Part shown: piece after piece, positions 40,510 to 47,624 of the stretch
Position numbering within the stretch: the first letter of the stretch is position 1
Layout: every line of letters starts with the position of its first letter
Assembly (NCBI GenBank): GCA_030697165.1
Contig: JAUYQQ010000010.1
Span: forward strand, 244,824-308,823
Direction of reading: 5' to 3'
DNA from: Acidobacteriota bacterium
Lineage (GTDB): Bacteria; Acidobacteriota; Vicinamibacteria; Vicinamibacterales; UBA2999
DNA length: 64,000 nucleotides
Notes under the pieces: generated by a model
Database searches by the model: none
What the model saw: only the letters and a program-made list of their open reading frames with translations
Told to the model about the DNA's origin: nothing
Translations under genes and position numbers: made by a program

Positions 40510-40570
40510 ACGTAGGGGCGCACTTCAGTGCGCCCCCAGAAAACTGGGCGGGCTAAAGCCCGCCCCTACG
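40510..40570. repeat. Twin palindromes GGGGCGCAC...GTGCGCCCC and GGGCGGGCTAAAGCCCGCCC
   Basis: CGTAGGGGCGCACTTCAGTGCGCCCC is followed by CAGAAAACT and GGGCGGGCTAAAGCCCGCCCC then TACG. The outer CGTAGGGG and CCCCTACG are also complementary, so the 60-base element could fold into a cruciform or a double hairpin. It lies between the TonB receptor stop and the PIG-L start. Confidence 0.88.
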
Positions 40571-40579
40571 ATCAACAAA

Positions 40580-43447
40580 CTAGAACGTGAACTTGAACCC
40601 GAGCTGGAATTGGCGCTGTTCGTAGCCACCGGTCGGCGTCAGATCCTTGCCCGACGTCGGCAGGGTGCCGGTTGGCACGCCGAGCAAGTCGGTCGGAACC
40701 GTCGCGTTGACGCTCGACACCTGCTCAGTGTTGAACAGGTTCTTCACTTCGGCAATCACTTCCGCCGCCATCGCGTTGCTGATGCGGACCTTGCGCGAGT
40801 AGCGGAAGTCGACGTTCTTGCGCGAGGGCAAGGTCAGCGAGTTGCGGGCAACGCCCGAGGGCCGATCGCTCGCCGTGCCGTCGTTGTTCAATTCGCGGTT
40901 GCTGCGCAAATTCACCGGGATGCCGCTTGCCATCTGGATCGCCAGGCCGAACACGTTGTTGTTCAGGATGGCGCCGCCAATGCCGCCCATCTCGAACGTC
41001 GGCATCGCGACAATGCTGGCCACGAAGGTGTGGCGCTGGTCGAGGATGTTGGGCCCCAAGTCGCGATCGAGGTTGGTCACGTCGGTGCGGCCGGCGTCGC
41101 CCTGCACCGACAGCTGGCCGGTGATCGGCGCGTTGTCTTCGCTCTTGCCCAGCGTGTAGGCCACATCGAAGCCAATGCCCTTGTAAGTGCGGCGGGTGAA
41201 CTGCAGCGTCATGTTCTTGTAGGTCGAGTCGCCGGGCGACTGCACGCTGTTGATCACGTTGTAGCGGGGATCGACACGAGTGCCGGCGTTGACGGCGGTG
41301 GCGAACACCGGCAGGCCGTCCGAGGTGGTGCCGGTCGGGTTGATCAGGTTGATGTTGGTGACCACCGGCAGGTTGTAGCCGGTCACGTAGGACGCACCGA
41401 CGCCGATCGAGTAGTGATCGCCGAGGCCCCGTTCGATCTGCACGTTGTTCTGCCACGAGCGGGCGACCTTGAAGTCGGGGTCCACGGTCCACGCCAGGTT
41501 GGGCGTCGCGCCGGCGCCGGCGCTCAGCACCTGCGGGAACGCCGGGGCACCCGCCTGGGTCGGGGTAAATGATGCCGACGCGCGGGCGTTCGTGCCGTTG
41601 TTGGCCAGCGCCTGCTCGTAGATGGCGTTGAGCGTCTGGTCATACATGATGCCGGTGTTGGCGCGGACGACGGTCTTCTTGTCGCTGCCAAGGCTCCAGG
41701 CCATGCCGACGCGCGGCGCGAAGTTGTTGGTCGAGGTCGGGAACTCGCGCGAGGTCAGGATCGGCGCATTGGGATCCCCGTCGGGCACGCCGTAGAGGTC
41801 GTAGCGCACGCCGTAGAGCACCTTGAGGTCCGGGGTGACGCGCCAGTCGTCCTGGATGAAGAGACCGTACTGCGCCGTGTTGTATTCGAGGCCGGGCAAA
41901 CCGAAGTACTGCGTGAAGCTGGTGTAGCCGAACCGGTTCACGCCGCTCTGGGCGGCGAGGTACGCAGCCGCGTTCGGGAAGGTGTAGAGCTGGGCCGCGC
42001 CCGCCTGGCGAGTATCGGCGACCCACTGCAGGTCGAAGCCCGCCTTGAAGGCGTGGTTGCCACGCAGCAACGTCGTGCTGTTATTGACCTGCATCACGTT
42101 CTGCGTGAAACCGAAGCCGACGTCGGAGGTGGCGGCCACCGAGCCGCCGAAGTTGGCGACACCGGTCACGTTGATGGCCGGGCCGGTGCCCGACTGCGCG
42201 TTGGCGACGCGGCTCTGGGCGCGGGTCGCATACTGGACGCGCAACTCGTTGAGCATGTTCGACCCGATGGTCGAGATCAGCTGGCCGGCCGTCGAGTGCT
42301 GGCGATCGGCGAAGTCGTTGGCGCGTTGCACCGACACCAGGCCGCCGCCGACGTTGGCGGTGATGAAGTTGTCGAAGAACATGTAGCGCACCGAGAGGCG
42401 GTTGGCCGAGTTGATCTGGTGATCGATCTTGCCAATCGCGAACTCGGTGTTCAGGCCGCGCGGCATGTAGGCCGGCTCGTTGAGCCCGAGCAGCGCCTGG
42501 TTGGCCGGCGAGATGGTGATCACGCTCAGGCCAGAAAGGTCGCGCTCAGTGTGCTCGTAGCCGCCAAAGAAGTGCGTCTTGTCCTTGACCACCGGTCCAC
42601 CCAGATCGAACGTGTACACGTTGACGTCGGTCGGCGGCTTGGGCGCCGTGGCGGCGGTAAAAAACGGCTTCTCGACCATCGACTGGCGCTGCAGGCGGTA
42701 GCTACCCTGGCCCTTGAAGGTGTTGGTGCCCGACGGCGTGATCGCGTTGTAGACCATGCCCATGGTCTGGCCGAACTCCGGCGCGTAGCCGCTGGTCACG
42801 ACCTTCACTTCGCGGATCATCACTTCCGACATCGGCATCTGCCGCAGGCCGGCGCGATCCTTCTGGGTGTTGTTGCTGCCGTCCACCTGGTAGTTCACGC
42901 GCAGCAGCGCGCCATTGGCCGTGATGCGGGGCACACCGAATTCGTTGGTTTCAAAACCCACCACGCCCGGCTGCAACAGCGCGAAGTTGTAGGGGTTGCG
43001 CGAGGTCAGCGGCAAGGTCTTGATTTCTTCCTCGCTCAGCGTGCGGCCCTGCTCGATCTTGGCCAGGTCAATCAGCGGCGCATCGGCCGTCACCATGACG
43101 GTTTCGGCGATCGCGCCCACCGTGAGGCGGACGTCAATCACCGCGGTCTGGCCGGCGCGCAGCGACACGCCGGTCTGCTCGAACTTCTTGAACCCCTGCA
43201 GCTCGGCCACGACGCGGTAGGTGCCAAGCGACAGCAGCGGCGCGCGATACAAGCCGCGCTCGTTGGTGATGACGACGCGATTGTCGCCGGTGTCGAGGTT
43301 CGACACGGTGATGGTGACGCCGGGCAACACGGCCCCTTGATCGTCGCTGACCGTGCCTTCAATGGTGCCGTTAATGGCCGTGGACTGCGCGAGAGCCGGC
43401 GACACGAGTGCCAGGCTCAGGACGAACGCGGTGATGGTGCGAAGCAT
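40580..43447 (-). CDS. TonB-dependent receptor with carboxypeptidase-regulatory-like domain
   Basis: This 955-residue outer-membrane protein has a signal peptide (ITAFVLSLALVSPALAQ). A regulatory beta-sandwich (about residues 25-115, INGTIEGTVSDDQGAVLPGV) and plug motifs such as VNYQVDGSNNTQKDRAG precede a barrel ending in Phe (RQFQLGFKFTF). It is distinct in sequence from the receptor at 18597-21728. The ribosome-binding site GGAGG is 11 bases from ATG 43447 and pairs with CTCCCC next to the start. It is followed by the PIG-L gene in the same direction, and the pair could serve uptake and deacetylation of glycans, which is an inference. Confidence 0.88.
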   Translation of the reverse strand: MLRTITAFVLSLALVSPALAQSTAINGTIEGTVSDDQGAVLPGVTITVSNLDTGDNRVVITNERGLYRAPLLSLGTYRVVAELQGFKKFEQTGVSLRAGQTAVIDVRLTVGAIAETVMVTADAPLIDLAKIEQGRTLSEEEIKTLPLTSRNPYNFALLQPGVVGFETNEFGVPRITANGALLRVNYQVDGSNNTQKDRAGLRQMPMSEVMIREVKVVTSGYAPEFGQTMGMVYNAITPSGTNTFKGQGSYRLQRQSMVEKPFFTAATAPKPPTDVNVYTFDLGGPVVKDKTHFFGGYEHTERDLSGLSVITISPANQALLGLNEPAYMPRGLNTEFAIGKIDHQINSANRLSVRYMFFDNFITANVGGGLVSVQRANDFADRQHSTAGQLISTIGSNMLNELRVQYATRAQSRVANAQSGTGPAINVTGVANFGGSVAATSDVGFGFTQNVMQVNNSTTLLRGNHAFKAGFDLQWVADTRQAGAAQLYTFPNAAAYLAAQSGVNRFGYTSFTQYFGLPGLEYNTAQYGLFIQDDWRVTPDLKVLYGVRYDLYGVPDGDPNAPILTSREFPTSTNNFAPRVGMAWSLGSDKKTVVRANTGIMYDQTLNAIYEQALANNGTNARASASFTPTQAGAPAFPQVLSAGAGATPNLAWTVDPDFKVARSWQNNVQIERGLGDHYSIGVGASYVTGYNLPVVTNINLINPTGTTSDGLPVFATAVNAGTRVDPRYNVINSVQSPGDSTYKNMTLQFTRRTYKGIGFDVAYTLGKSEDNAPITGQLSVQGDAGRTDVTNLDRDLGPNILDQRHTFVASIVAMPTFEMGGIGGAILNNNVFGLAIQMASGIPVNLRSNRELNNDGTASDRPSGVARNSLTLPSRKNVDFRYSRKVRISNAMAAEVIAEVKNLFNTEQVSSVNATVPTDLLGVPTGTLPTSGKDLTPTGGYEQRQFQLGFKFTF

Positions 43448-43549
43448 GGGGAGTTACGCCTCCAAAAAAGTAACAACAACGTGACAAAAGCCAGTATAGA
43501 CCCGCCCGGGGCCTGGCACGGTTACATGGGGATTTGATGCAACTAATGA

Positions 43550-43616
43550 CATCCGGGTACCGGATGCCTGGGCAGTTTCTGCGCAGAGCTGGTTTTCGGC
43601 GCAGAGCTGGTTATCG
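43550..43616. repeat. CATCCGG palindrome and 18-bp direct repeat
   Basis: CATCCGG and CCGGATG (43550-43566) flank GTA. GCGCAGAGCTGGTTTTCG (43581-43598) and GCGCAGAGCTGGTTATCG (43599-43616) are adjacent direct repeats with one mismatch. The second overlaps the stop codon of the minus-strand gene at 43611. Confidence 0.75.
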
Positions 43617-43964
43617 GCGGCTGCGCCGCTCGCCCGCCCGACGGTCGCCCTTGCGGCGGTCCGGCCCTCCCGGGGGCGGACCCAGGTTGGACTTGCGGCG
43701 GTCGCTGGCGCGGCGCTCGCGGGCCCGGCGTTCGGCCCGCTCGGTGAGCGCGGCCTTGCGCGTGGCTTCACTCATCTCACGCTGCAGCCTGACCGTGCGG
43801 CGCGCCGGATCCAGTACTTCGAGCAGGCCGTCGTGGGCCTGCTTCGCCACTGGATCGACCGGCGGGTTGCCGAATCGATCGCGGATCATCTGGGCCGCCT
43901 TCAAGATGGCGTCGCGTTGCCAGCCCTGCAGGGGATTGATGCGAAAAATGCCTGACTCCGCCAT
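43611..43964 (-). CDS. Small charged protein of unknown function
   Basis: This 117-residue protein has a GAAGGA ribosome-binding site before ATG 43964. The N-terminal half is probably helical (WQRDAILKAAQMIRDRFGNP, KQAHDGLLEVLDPARRTVRL). The C-terminal half is very basic with clustered RR and RER motifs (ERAERRARERRASDRRK, GDRRAGERRSRR), suggesting nucleic-acid or membrane-surface contact. It follows the FAD oxidoreductase gene by 17 bases and is probably co-transcribed with it. No family recognised. Confidence 0.6.
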   Translation of the reverse strand: MAESGIFRINPLQGWQRDAILKAAQMIRDRFGNPPVDPVAKQAHDGLLEVLDPARRTVRLQREMSEATRKAALTERAERRARERRASDRRKSNLGPPPGGPDRRKGDRRAGERRSRR

Positions 43965-43981
43965 GGGTCCTTCTTTGAAAT

Positions 43982-45208
43982 CTAGAGATTTCGGGCGAAC
44001 GAAAAGTGCACGTCCTCCTTATCGGGCTTTCCCTGCACCGCCCGTAGGATGATGCGGCTGGCCAGGAATGCGCGGGCCGGATCGTGCGAGGTGCCGAAGG
44101 CGAACTGCTGGTGCGGAAAGTTCCGGTGCGCCCCCGCATACAGCACGTCGTCCACGGGGTGGGCCAACGGCACGTCCCAGCCATGCGAGGGTCTCGCTCC
44201 CGAAATCGCCGGGTAGAGGCGTGTCAGTTCGTACATCAGCTGGCCGGTGCGCTGGACGAGCGTCTGGGTGCGCAGGCGATCGGCTGGCCGCTTCTGGTCG
44301 GCGCCGGTGAAGAGCGCCCGATGGTCGGCGGTAAACCACAGCTGGTGTGGCGGCGCCTCGGTGTCGGTCAGGAGCGCGGCCTGCTGCCCCAGTTCGGCGC
44401 GTACGGCGGCCGGCAGTGGCTCGGTCAGCACGGCATAGCGGTCCTCGTGCTTCAAGTGGCGCTTGAGCGGCTTGAACAGGCTGGTCGGCTCGCCGATGCA
44501 GATGATCAGGTTTTCGGTCGTGATGGCGCCGCCATCGAGAAAGGCCGTCGCGTTCTTGCGATTGAAGGTGATCCTGGTGATGCGCGACCGTTCGTAGACC
44601 TTGACGCCCTTCTTGATCGCAGCCGACAAGAAGCCGAGCGTGAGCTTGTAGGGATCGACAAATCCCCAGTCGGGCAGCTTGACGGCGCCGGCCGACATCA
44701 GCGCCGTCTGGCGCAGCACCATGGCGGGCGACATCCAGGCGGCGGTCAGCCCCGCTTGCTTGCGCGCGGCCAGCTCGCGCTGCAGCGGCTTGTCGGACGC
44801 GCCCTGCGGCAGCACGCGAATGGCGTCTCGCAACTCGAGGCCTGCCTTGATGCCCAGGCGCTTGACGGCGGCCGCCAGCTCGCGCGGTGCCTTCTCCGTA
44901 TGTTCGAACAGGGCTCGCGACGCCCGCTTGCCCGCCCGCGCTTCGAGGGCGCTATACGATCCGCTGGCTTCGCTCGAAATCAGTCCCGTGGCCCGGCCGC
45001 TGCCGCCCTGGCCGACGCGTCCGGCTTCGAGCAGGATCACCTTCATGCCAGCCGCGGCGCACGCCTGGGCCACCATGGCTCCAGCCATGCCGCCGCCGAT
45101 GACCACGACCGGATGAGTGATGACGCCGCGAAACGCCGGAAACTCGGGCCGCTTCTTTACGAGAACGGCATCCAGCCACGGGGAGATGCCATAGCGAGTT
45201 GAGGGCAC
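43982..45208 (-). CDS. FAD-dependent oxidoreductase (D-amino-acid-oxidase-like)
   Basis: This 408-residue protein has the FAD-binding motif VVVIGGGMAGAMVAQACAAAG followed by ILLEAGRVGQGGSGRATGLI, the DAO-family arrangement. C-terminal IYAGAHRNFP-like YAGAHRNFPHQQFAFGTSHD replaces the usual GH.G...SP segment. Related enzymes oxidise amines or amino acids, for instance gamma-glutamylputrescine oxidase. The start is at the ATG after a GGGAGTC repeat. The next gene downstream encodes a small basic protein. Substrate is unknown. Confidence 0.8.
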   Translation of the reverse strand: MPSTRYGISPWLDAVLVKKRPEFPAFRGVITHPVVVIGGGMAGAMVAQACAAAGMKVILLEAGRVGQGGSGRATGLISSEASGSYSALEARAGKRASRALFEHTEKAPRELAAAVKRLGIKAGLELRDAIRVLPQGASDKPLQRELAARKQAGLTAAWMSPAMVLRQTALMSAGAVKLPDWGFVDPYKLTLGFLSAAIKKGVKVYERSRITRITFNRKNATAFLDGGAITTENLIICIGEPTSLFKPLKRHLKHEDRYAVLTEPLPAAVRAELGQQAALLTDTEAPPHQLWFTADHRALFTGADQKRPADRLRTQTLVQRTGQLMYELTRLYPAISGARPSHGWDVPLAHPVDDVLYAGAHRNFPHQQFAFGTSHDPARAFLASRIILRAVQGKPDKEDVHFSFARNL

Positions 45209-45221
45209 GCAGGGATTCTAA

Positions 45222-45257
45222 CCGGGAGCCGGGAGTCGGGAGTCGGGAACCGGTGAA
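45222..45257 (+). repeat. GGGAGTC-type repeat
   Basis: GGGAGCCGGGAGTCGGGAGTC then GGGAACCGG repeats the pattern of 24250-24270 and the inverse of 3174-3205. It separates the FAD oxidoreductase start from the ada stop. Confidence 0.85.
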
Positions 45258-45278
45258 AATGCGCAATTATGCGCAGCC

Positions 45279-46427
45279 TCACCCCCGTTTCGCGCGCTTG
45301 CTCTCGGCCGCGAGCAGCCTGGCTTTGCGCTGGGCTCCCCAACGATACCCGCCCGTACCACTGGTCGCGGGGACGACGCGGTGGCATGGCACGACGAGGC
45401 AGACGGGATTGGTGGCGCAGGCGCGGGCCACCGCCCTGGCCGCCTTGGGTTGGCCGATCGCCGTGGCCACCTCCGAATAGGCGCGCGTCTCGCCGTACGG
45501 GATCCGCTGCAAGGCCCGCCAGACCTTCCACTGGAAGGCCGTGGCCTGCACGTCGATGGGCAGGTCGAGCGACGGTTGCGTGCCGCGCAGGTGCTGAACG
45601 ATGGCCTTCACCCAGTCCGTGCGGGGCTGCAGGTTCGCGCGAATGTCGGCGGCTGGGTACTCGCGCCTCAAGTCGCGAACCAGGGCAGACTCCGAATCAC
45701 CGAGCTTGACCGCGCACACGCCATCCGCCGTGGCCGCCACCAGCACGTGGCCGAGCGGACCGGACACCGTCGAGTAGCCGACGACCAGGCCGGCGCCGCC
45801 ACGGCGATAGCGTGAGGGCGTCATGCCCTTGCCGGTGGGCGCGGCCTCGTACACGCGGCTGGGCGAACCGTAACCGGCTTCGTAGATGGCGGTGGTCACA
45901 TCGCGGCCATCGCGCAGGCTCGCGCGCAGCTTGCCGGCCCGCACCGCCGCCTGGAACTCGCGCGGCGACAGGCCGACCATCGCCTTGAAGCGGCGCTGCA
46001 AGTGATGGGGACTCATGGCCGCGACCCGCGCGAGCTGCCCCAGGGTCACTTGCTGATCGGCGTGCGATGCGAGGTACGCGGATGCGCGGCGCACTGCCTC
46101 GACGCCCGGCTGCATCAGTCCGATGGTATCGGGCCGACAGCGCTTGCAGGCGCGGAACCCGGCCTGGCGCGCGTCGGCGGTCGTATCGAAAAACCGCACC
46201 CGGTCCGCGCGGGGCCGACGGCTCGGGCAGCTCGGTCGGCAGTAGATCCCTGTGGAAGTGACGCCGTAGACGAAGCTGCCGTCGGCCCTGACGTCGCGCG
46301 CGGCCAGCGGTTTCCATCTCGGGTCGAGTCCGCCAGCTGGCGCCGTTGGCACTATTGGCATTCGCACTACAGGCACCCCAGGCACCATAGGCACCGTAGG
46401 CACCCTGTTTTGTTCATGCTGCATCAT
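45279..46427 (-). CDS. ada: Bifunctional Ada: DNA methylphosphotriester transferase / O6-methylguanine methyltransferase / activator
   Basis: This 382-residue protein repairs alkylated DNA and activates alkylation-response genes. The N-terminal zinc domain has GIYCRPSCPSRRPRADRVRFF and FRACKRCRPD, giving four zinc cysteines, one of them the methyl acceptor. A helix-turn-helix AraC-type domain (residues about 120-210, LARVAAMSPHHLQRRFKAMVG) follows. The C-terminal methyltransferase domain has YGETRAYSEVA and the active-site VVPCHRVV. The first 30 residues are a repeat-coded VPMVPGVPVV-type run from degenerate 9-bp units (46340-46405), so the true functional start may be later. Confidence 0.9.
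   Translation of the reverse strand: MMQHEQNRVPTVPMVPGVPVVRMPIVPTAPAGGLDPRWKPLAARDVRADGSFVYGVTSTGIYCRPSCPSRRPRADRVRFFDTTADARQAGFRACKRCRPDTIGLMQPGVEAVRRASAYLASHADQQVTLGQLARVAAMSPHHLQRRFKAMVGLSPREFQAAVRAGKLRASLRDGRDVTTAIYEAGYGSPSRVYEAAPTGKGMTPSRYRRGGAGLVVGYSTVSGPLGHVLVAATADGVCAVKLGDSESALVRDLRREYPAADIRANLQPRTDWVKAIVQHLRGTQPSLDLPIDVQATAFQWKVWRALQRIPYGETRAYSEVATAIGQPKAARAVARACATNPVCLVVPCHRVVPATSGTGGYRWGAQRKARLLAAESKRAKRG
46340..46405 (-). repeat. Degenerate 9-bp GGCACC(A/C)TA repeat at the ada N-terminus
   Basis: GGCACTATT, GGCATTCGC, GGCACCCCA, GGCACCATA, GGCACCGTA and GGCACCCTG are imperfect 9-base units related to CACCCTAGG. They encode alternating Val-Pro residues in frame in the first 30 codons of ada. 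Confidence 0.75.
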
Positions 46428-46490
46428 GGAGCGAAGTTACGCCAGTGCCGCCGCCCCCGCGATCCGCCGCTTGCGATCAGAATGGTGGCT

Positions 46491-46536
46491 TGGGGTCTGA
46501 CCCCCATTTTCACAATTTAGTGGATTGGGGTCAGTC
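46491..46536. repeat. GGGGTC(T/A)GACCCC-type repeat
   Basis: TGGGGTCTGACCCCCA (46491-46506) is a palindrome followed by TTTTCACAATTTAGTGGAT and a half copy TTGGGGTCAGTC. A related element at 47556-47607 flanks the other side of the epimerase gene. Confidence 0.85.
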
Positions 46537-46539
46537 GAA

Positions 46540-47511
46540 TCACACCGCGCTGAGCAGGCGGTCTTCGAAGGCGTAGTCCGACGGCCGCCGCGGCTGTGGG
46601 GTGTACCACTCAAAGCCCAACTGCAATGCCCTCTCCATTGGCGTCGGGACGATGCCCAGCAGTTGACGGGCTTTGTCGACGTTCACGGTGTGCGGGGGCA
46701 GATCGAGGAACTCGCCAAAATACAGGTTCCCGCCCACCAGTTGTCCTCCCGCCGACGCTATCGCGGCCCTCGGCACGCTCACCAGTTCGGGCTCGCGCCC
46801 GGCCACCCGCGCCAACGACTCGACGAAAGTGCGCTGGGTCATCGGCTCGACATGGCCAAGGTTGAAGGCCTGCCCGGCGGCCTCGGGCCGTGCCATGGCA
46901 CGCACGCACGCTTCGGCGACGTCGGCCACGAACACCCACTGCGTGGCCGCCAACCCGGCATCGGGAAGGACGATCGGACGCCCGTCGAGCAGGCGATCCC
47001 AGAAGAACTGCTCGCGATAGAACGGCTGGCCAGGTCCGTGAACGAAAACGGGTCGAATGGTCGTCACTGGGAACCCCGACTGGGCGTGCAAGCCGAACAG
47101 CCGGCGTTCGGCCGACGCCTTGTGCTGCGCATACGGATTCGGCACATCGTCCGGCACCAGTGGGTCAGCCTCGCGATGATCGAGCCCGGGGCCATAGGCA
47201 GCCACGCTCGACATGAAGATGTAGCGCTGAAGTTGATCGCCGCACGCTCGCGCCGCGGCCTCGACCTGATCGGCGGTCGTGCCATGCTGCCAGTCGTACG
47301 CCAGGTCGAATACCGCCTCGAAGCGCCCGCGGGTCAGCAGGTCTGACACCCTGGCCAGATCGGCGCGATCGGCTTGCAGGTTTTGAACCTCCGGCCCGAG
47401 ATCGTGCTGATCGCGCCGGTGCAGCACCGAGACGTCGTGCCCGTTCGCGACCAGGCGCCGGACGATCTCGCGCCCCATGAACTGTGTCCCGCCAATGACG
47501 ACCGCTCTCAT
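46540..47511 (-). CDS. NAD-dependent epimerase/dehydratase (extended SDR)
   Basis: This 323-residue protein has GGTQFMGREIVRRLVANGHDV with the NAD-binding GGTxFxG motif. IFMSSVAAYGPG and YAQHKASAERRLF carry the catalytic Ser and a Tyr-xxx-Lys pair. It resembles short-chain epimerases acting on nucleotide sugars, but the substrate is not evident. Its coding region is bracketed by two GGGGTC-type repeats (46491-46536 and 47556-47607), as if it were a module moved between repeats. The gene diverges from the penicillin-acylase-family gene. Confidence 0.83.
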   Translation of the reverse strand: MRAVVIGGTQFMGREIVRRLVANGHDVSVLHRRDQHDLGPEVQNLQADRADLARVSDLLTRGRFEAVFDLAYDWQHGTTADQVEAAARACGDQLQRYIFMSSVAAYGPGLDHREADPLVPDDVPNPYAQHKASAERRLFGLHAQSGFPVTTIRPVFVHGPGQPFYREQFFWDRLLDGRPIVLPDAGLAATQWVFVADVAEACVRAMARPEAAGQAFNLGHVEPMTQRTFVESLARVAGREPELVSVPRAAIASAGGQLVGGNLYFGEFLDLPPHTVNVDKARQLLGIVPTPMERALQLGFEWYTPQPRRPSDYAFEDRLLSAV

Positions 47512-47555
47512 GTGGCGGATGATAGCCCGACCTGGGCTGGTGAGACGGTTGGTGA

Positions 47556-47607
47556 TGGGATGCCTGTCCCCAATACACCATTTGGTGGAAATGGGGGTCA
47601 GGCCCCC
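47556..47607. repeat. GGGGTCAGGCCCC-type repeat
   Basis: TGTCCCCAATACACCATTTGG, cut here at TGTCCCCAATACACC, is followed by GGTGGAAATGGGGGTCAGGCCCCC (47584-47607). It resembles the element at 46491-46536 in inverted order and lies in the divergent promoter region of the epimerase and acylase genes. Confidence 0.82.
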
Positions 47608-47624
47608 GGATGTAATATCAGCAC

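Noticed and set aside
42053..43537. 494-codon open frame antisense to the TonB receptor
   Set aside because: A low-complexity shadow frame of the receptor gene; no family motif.
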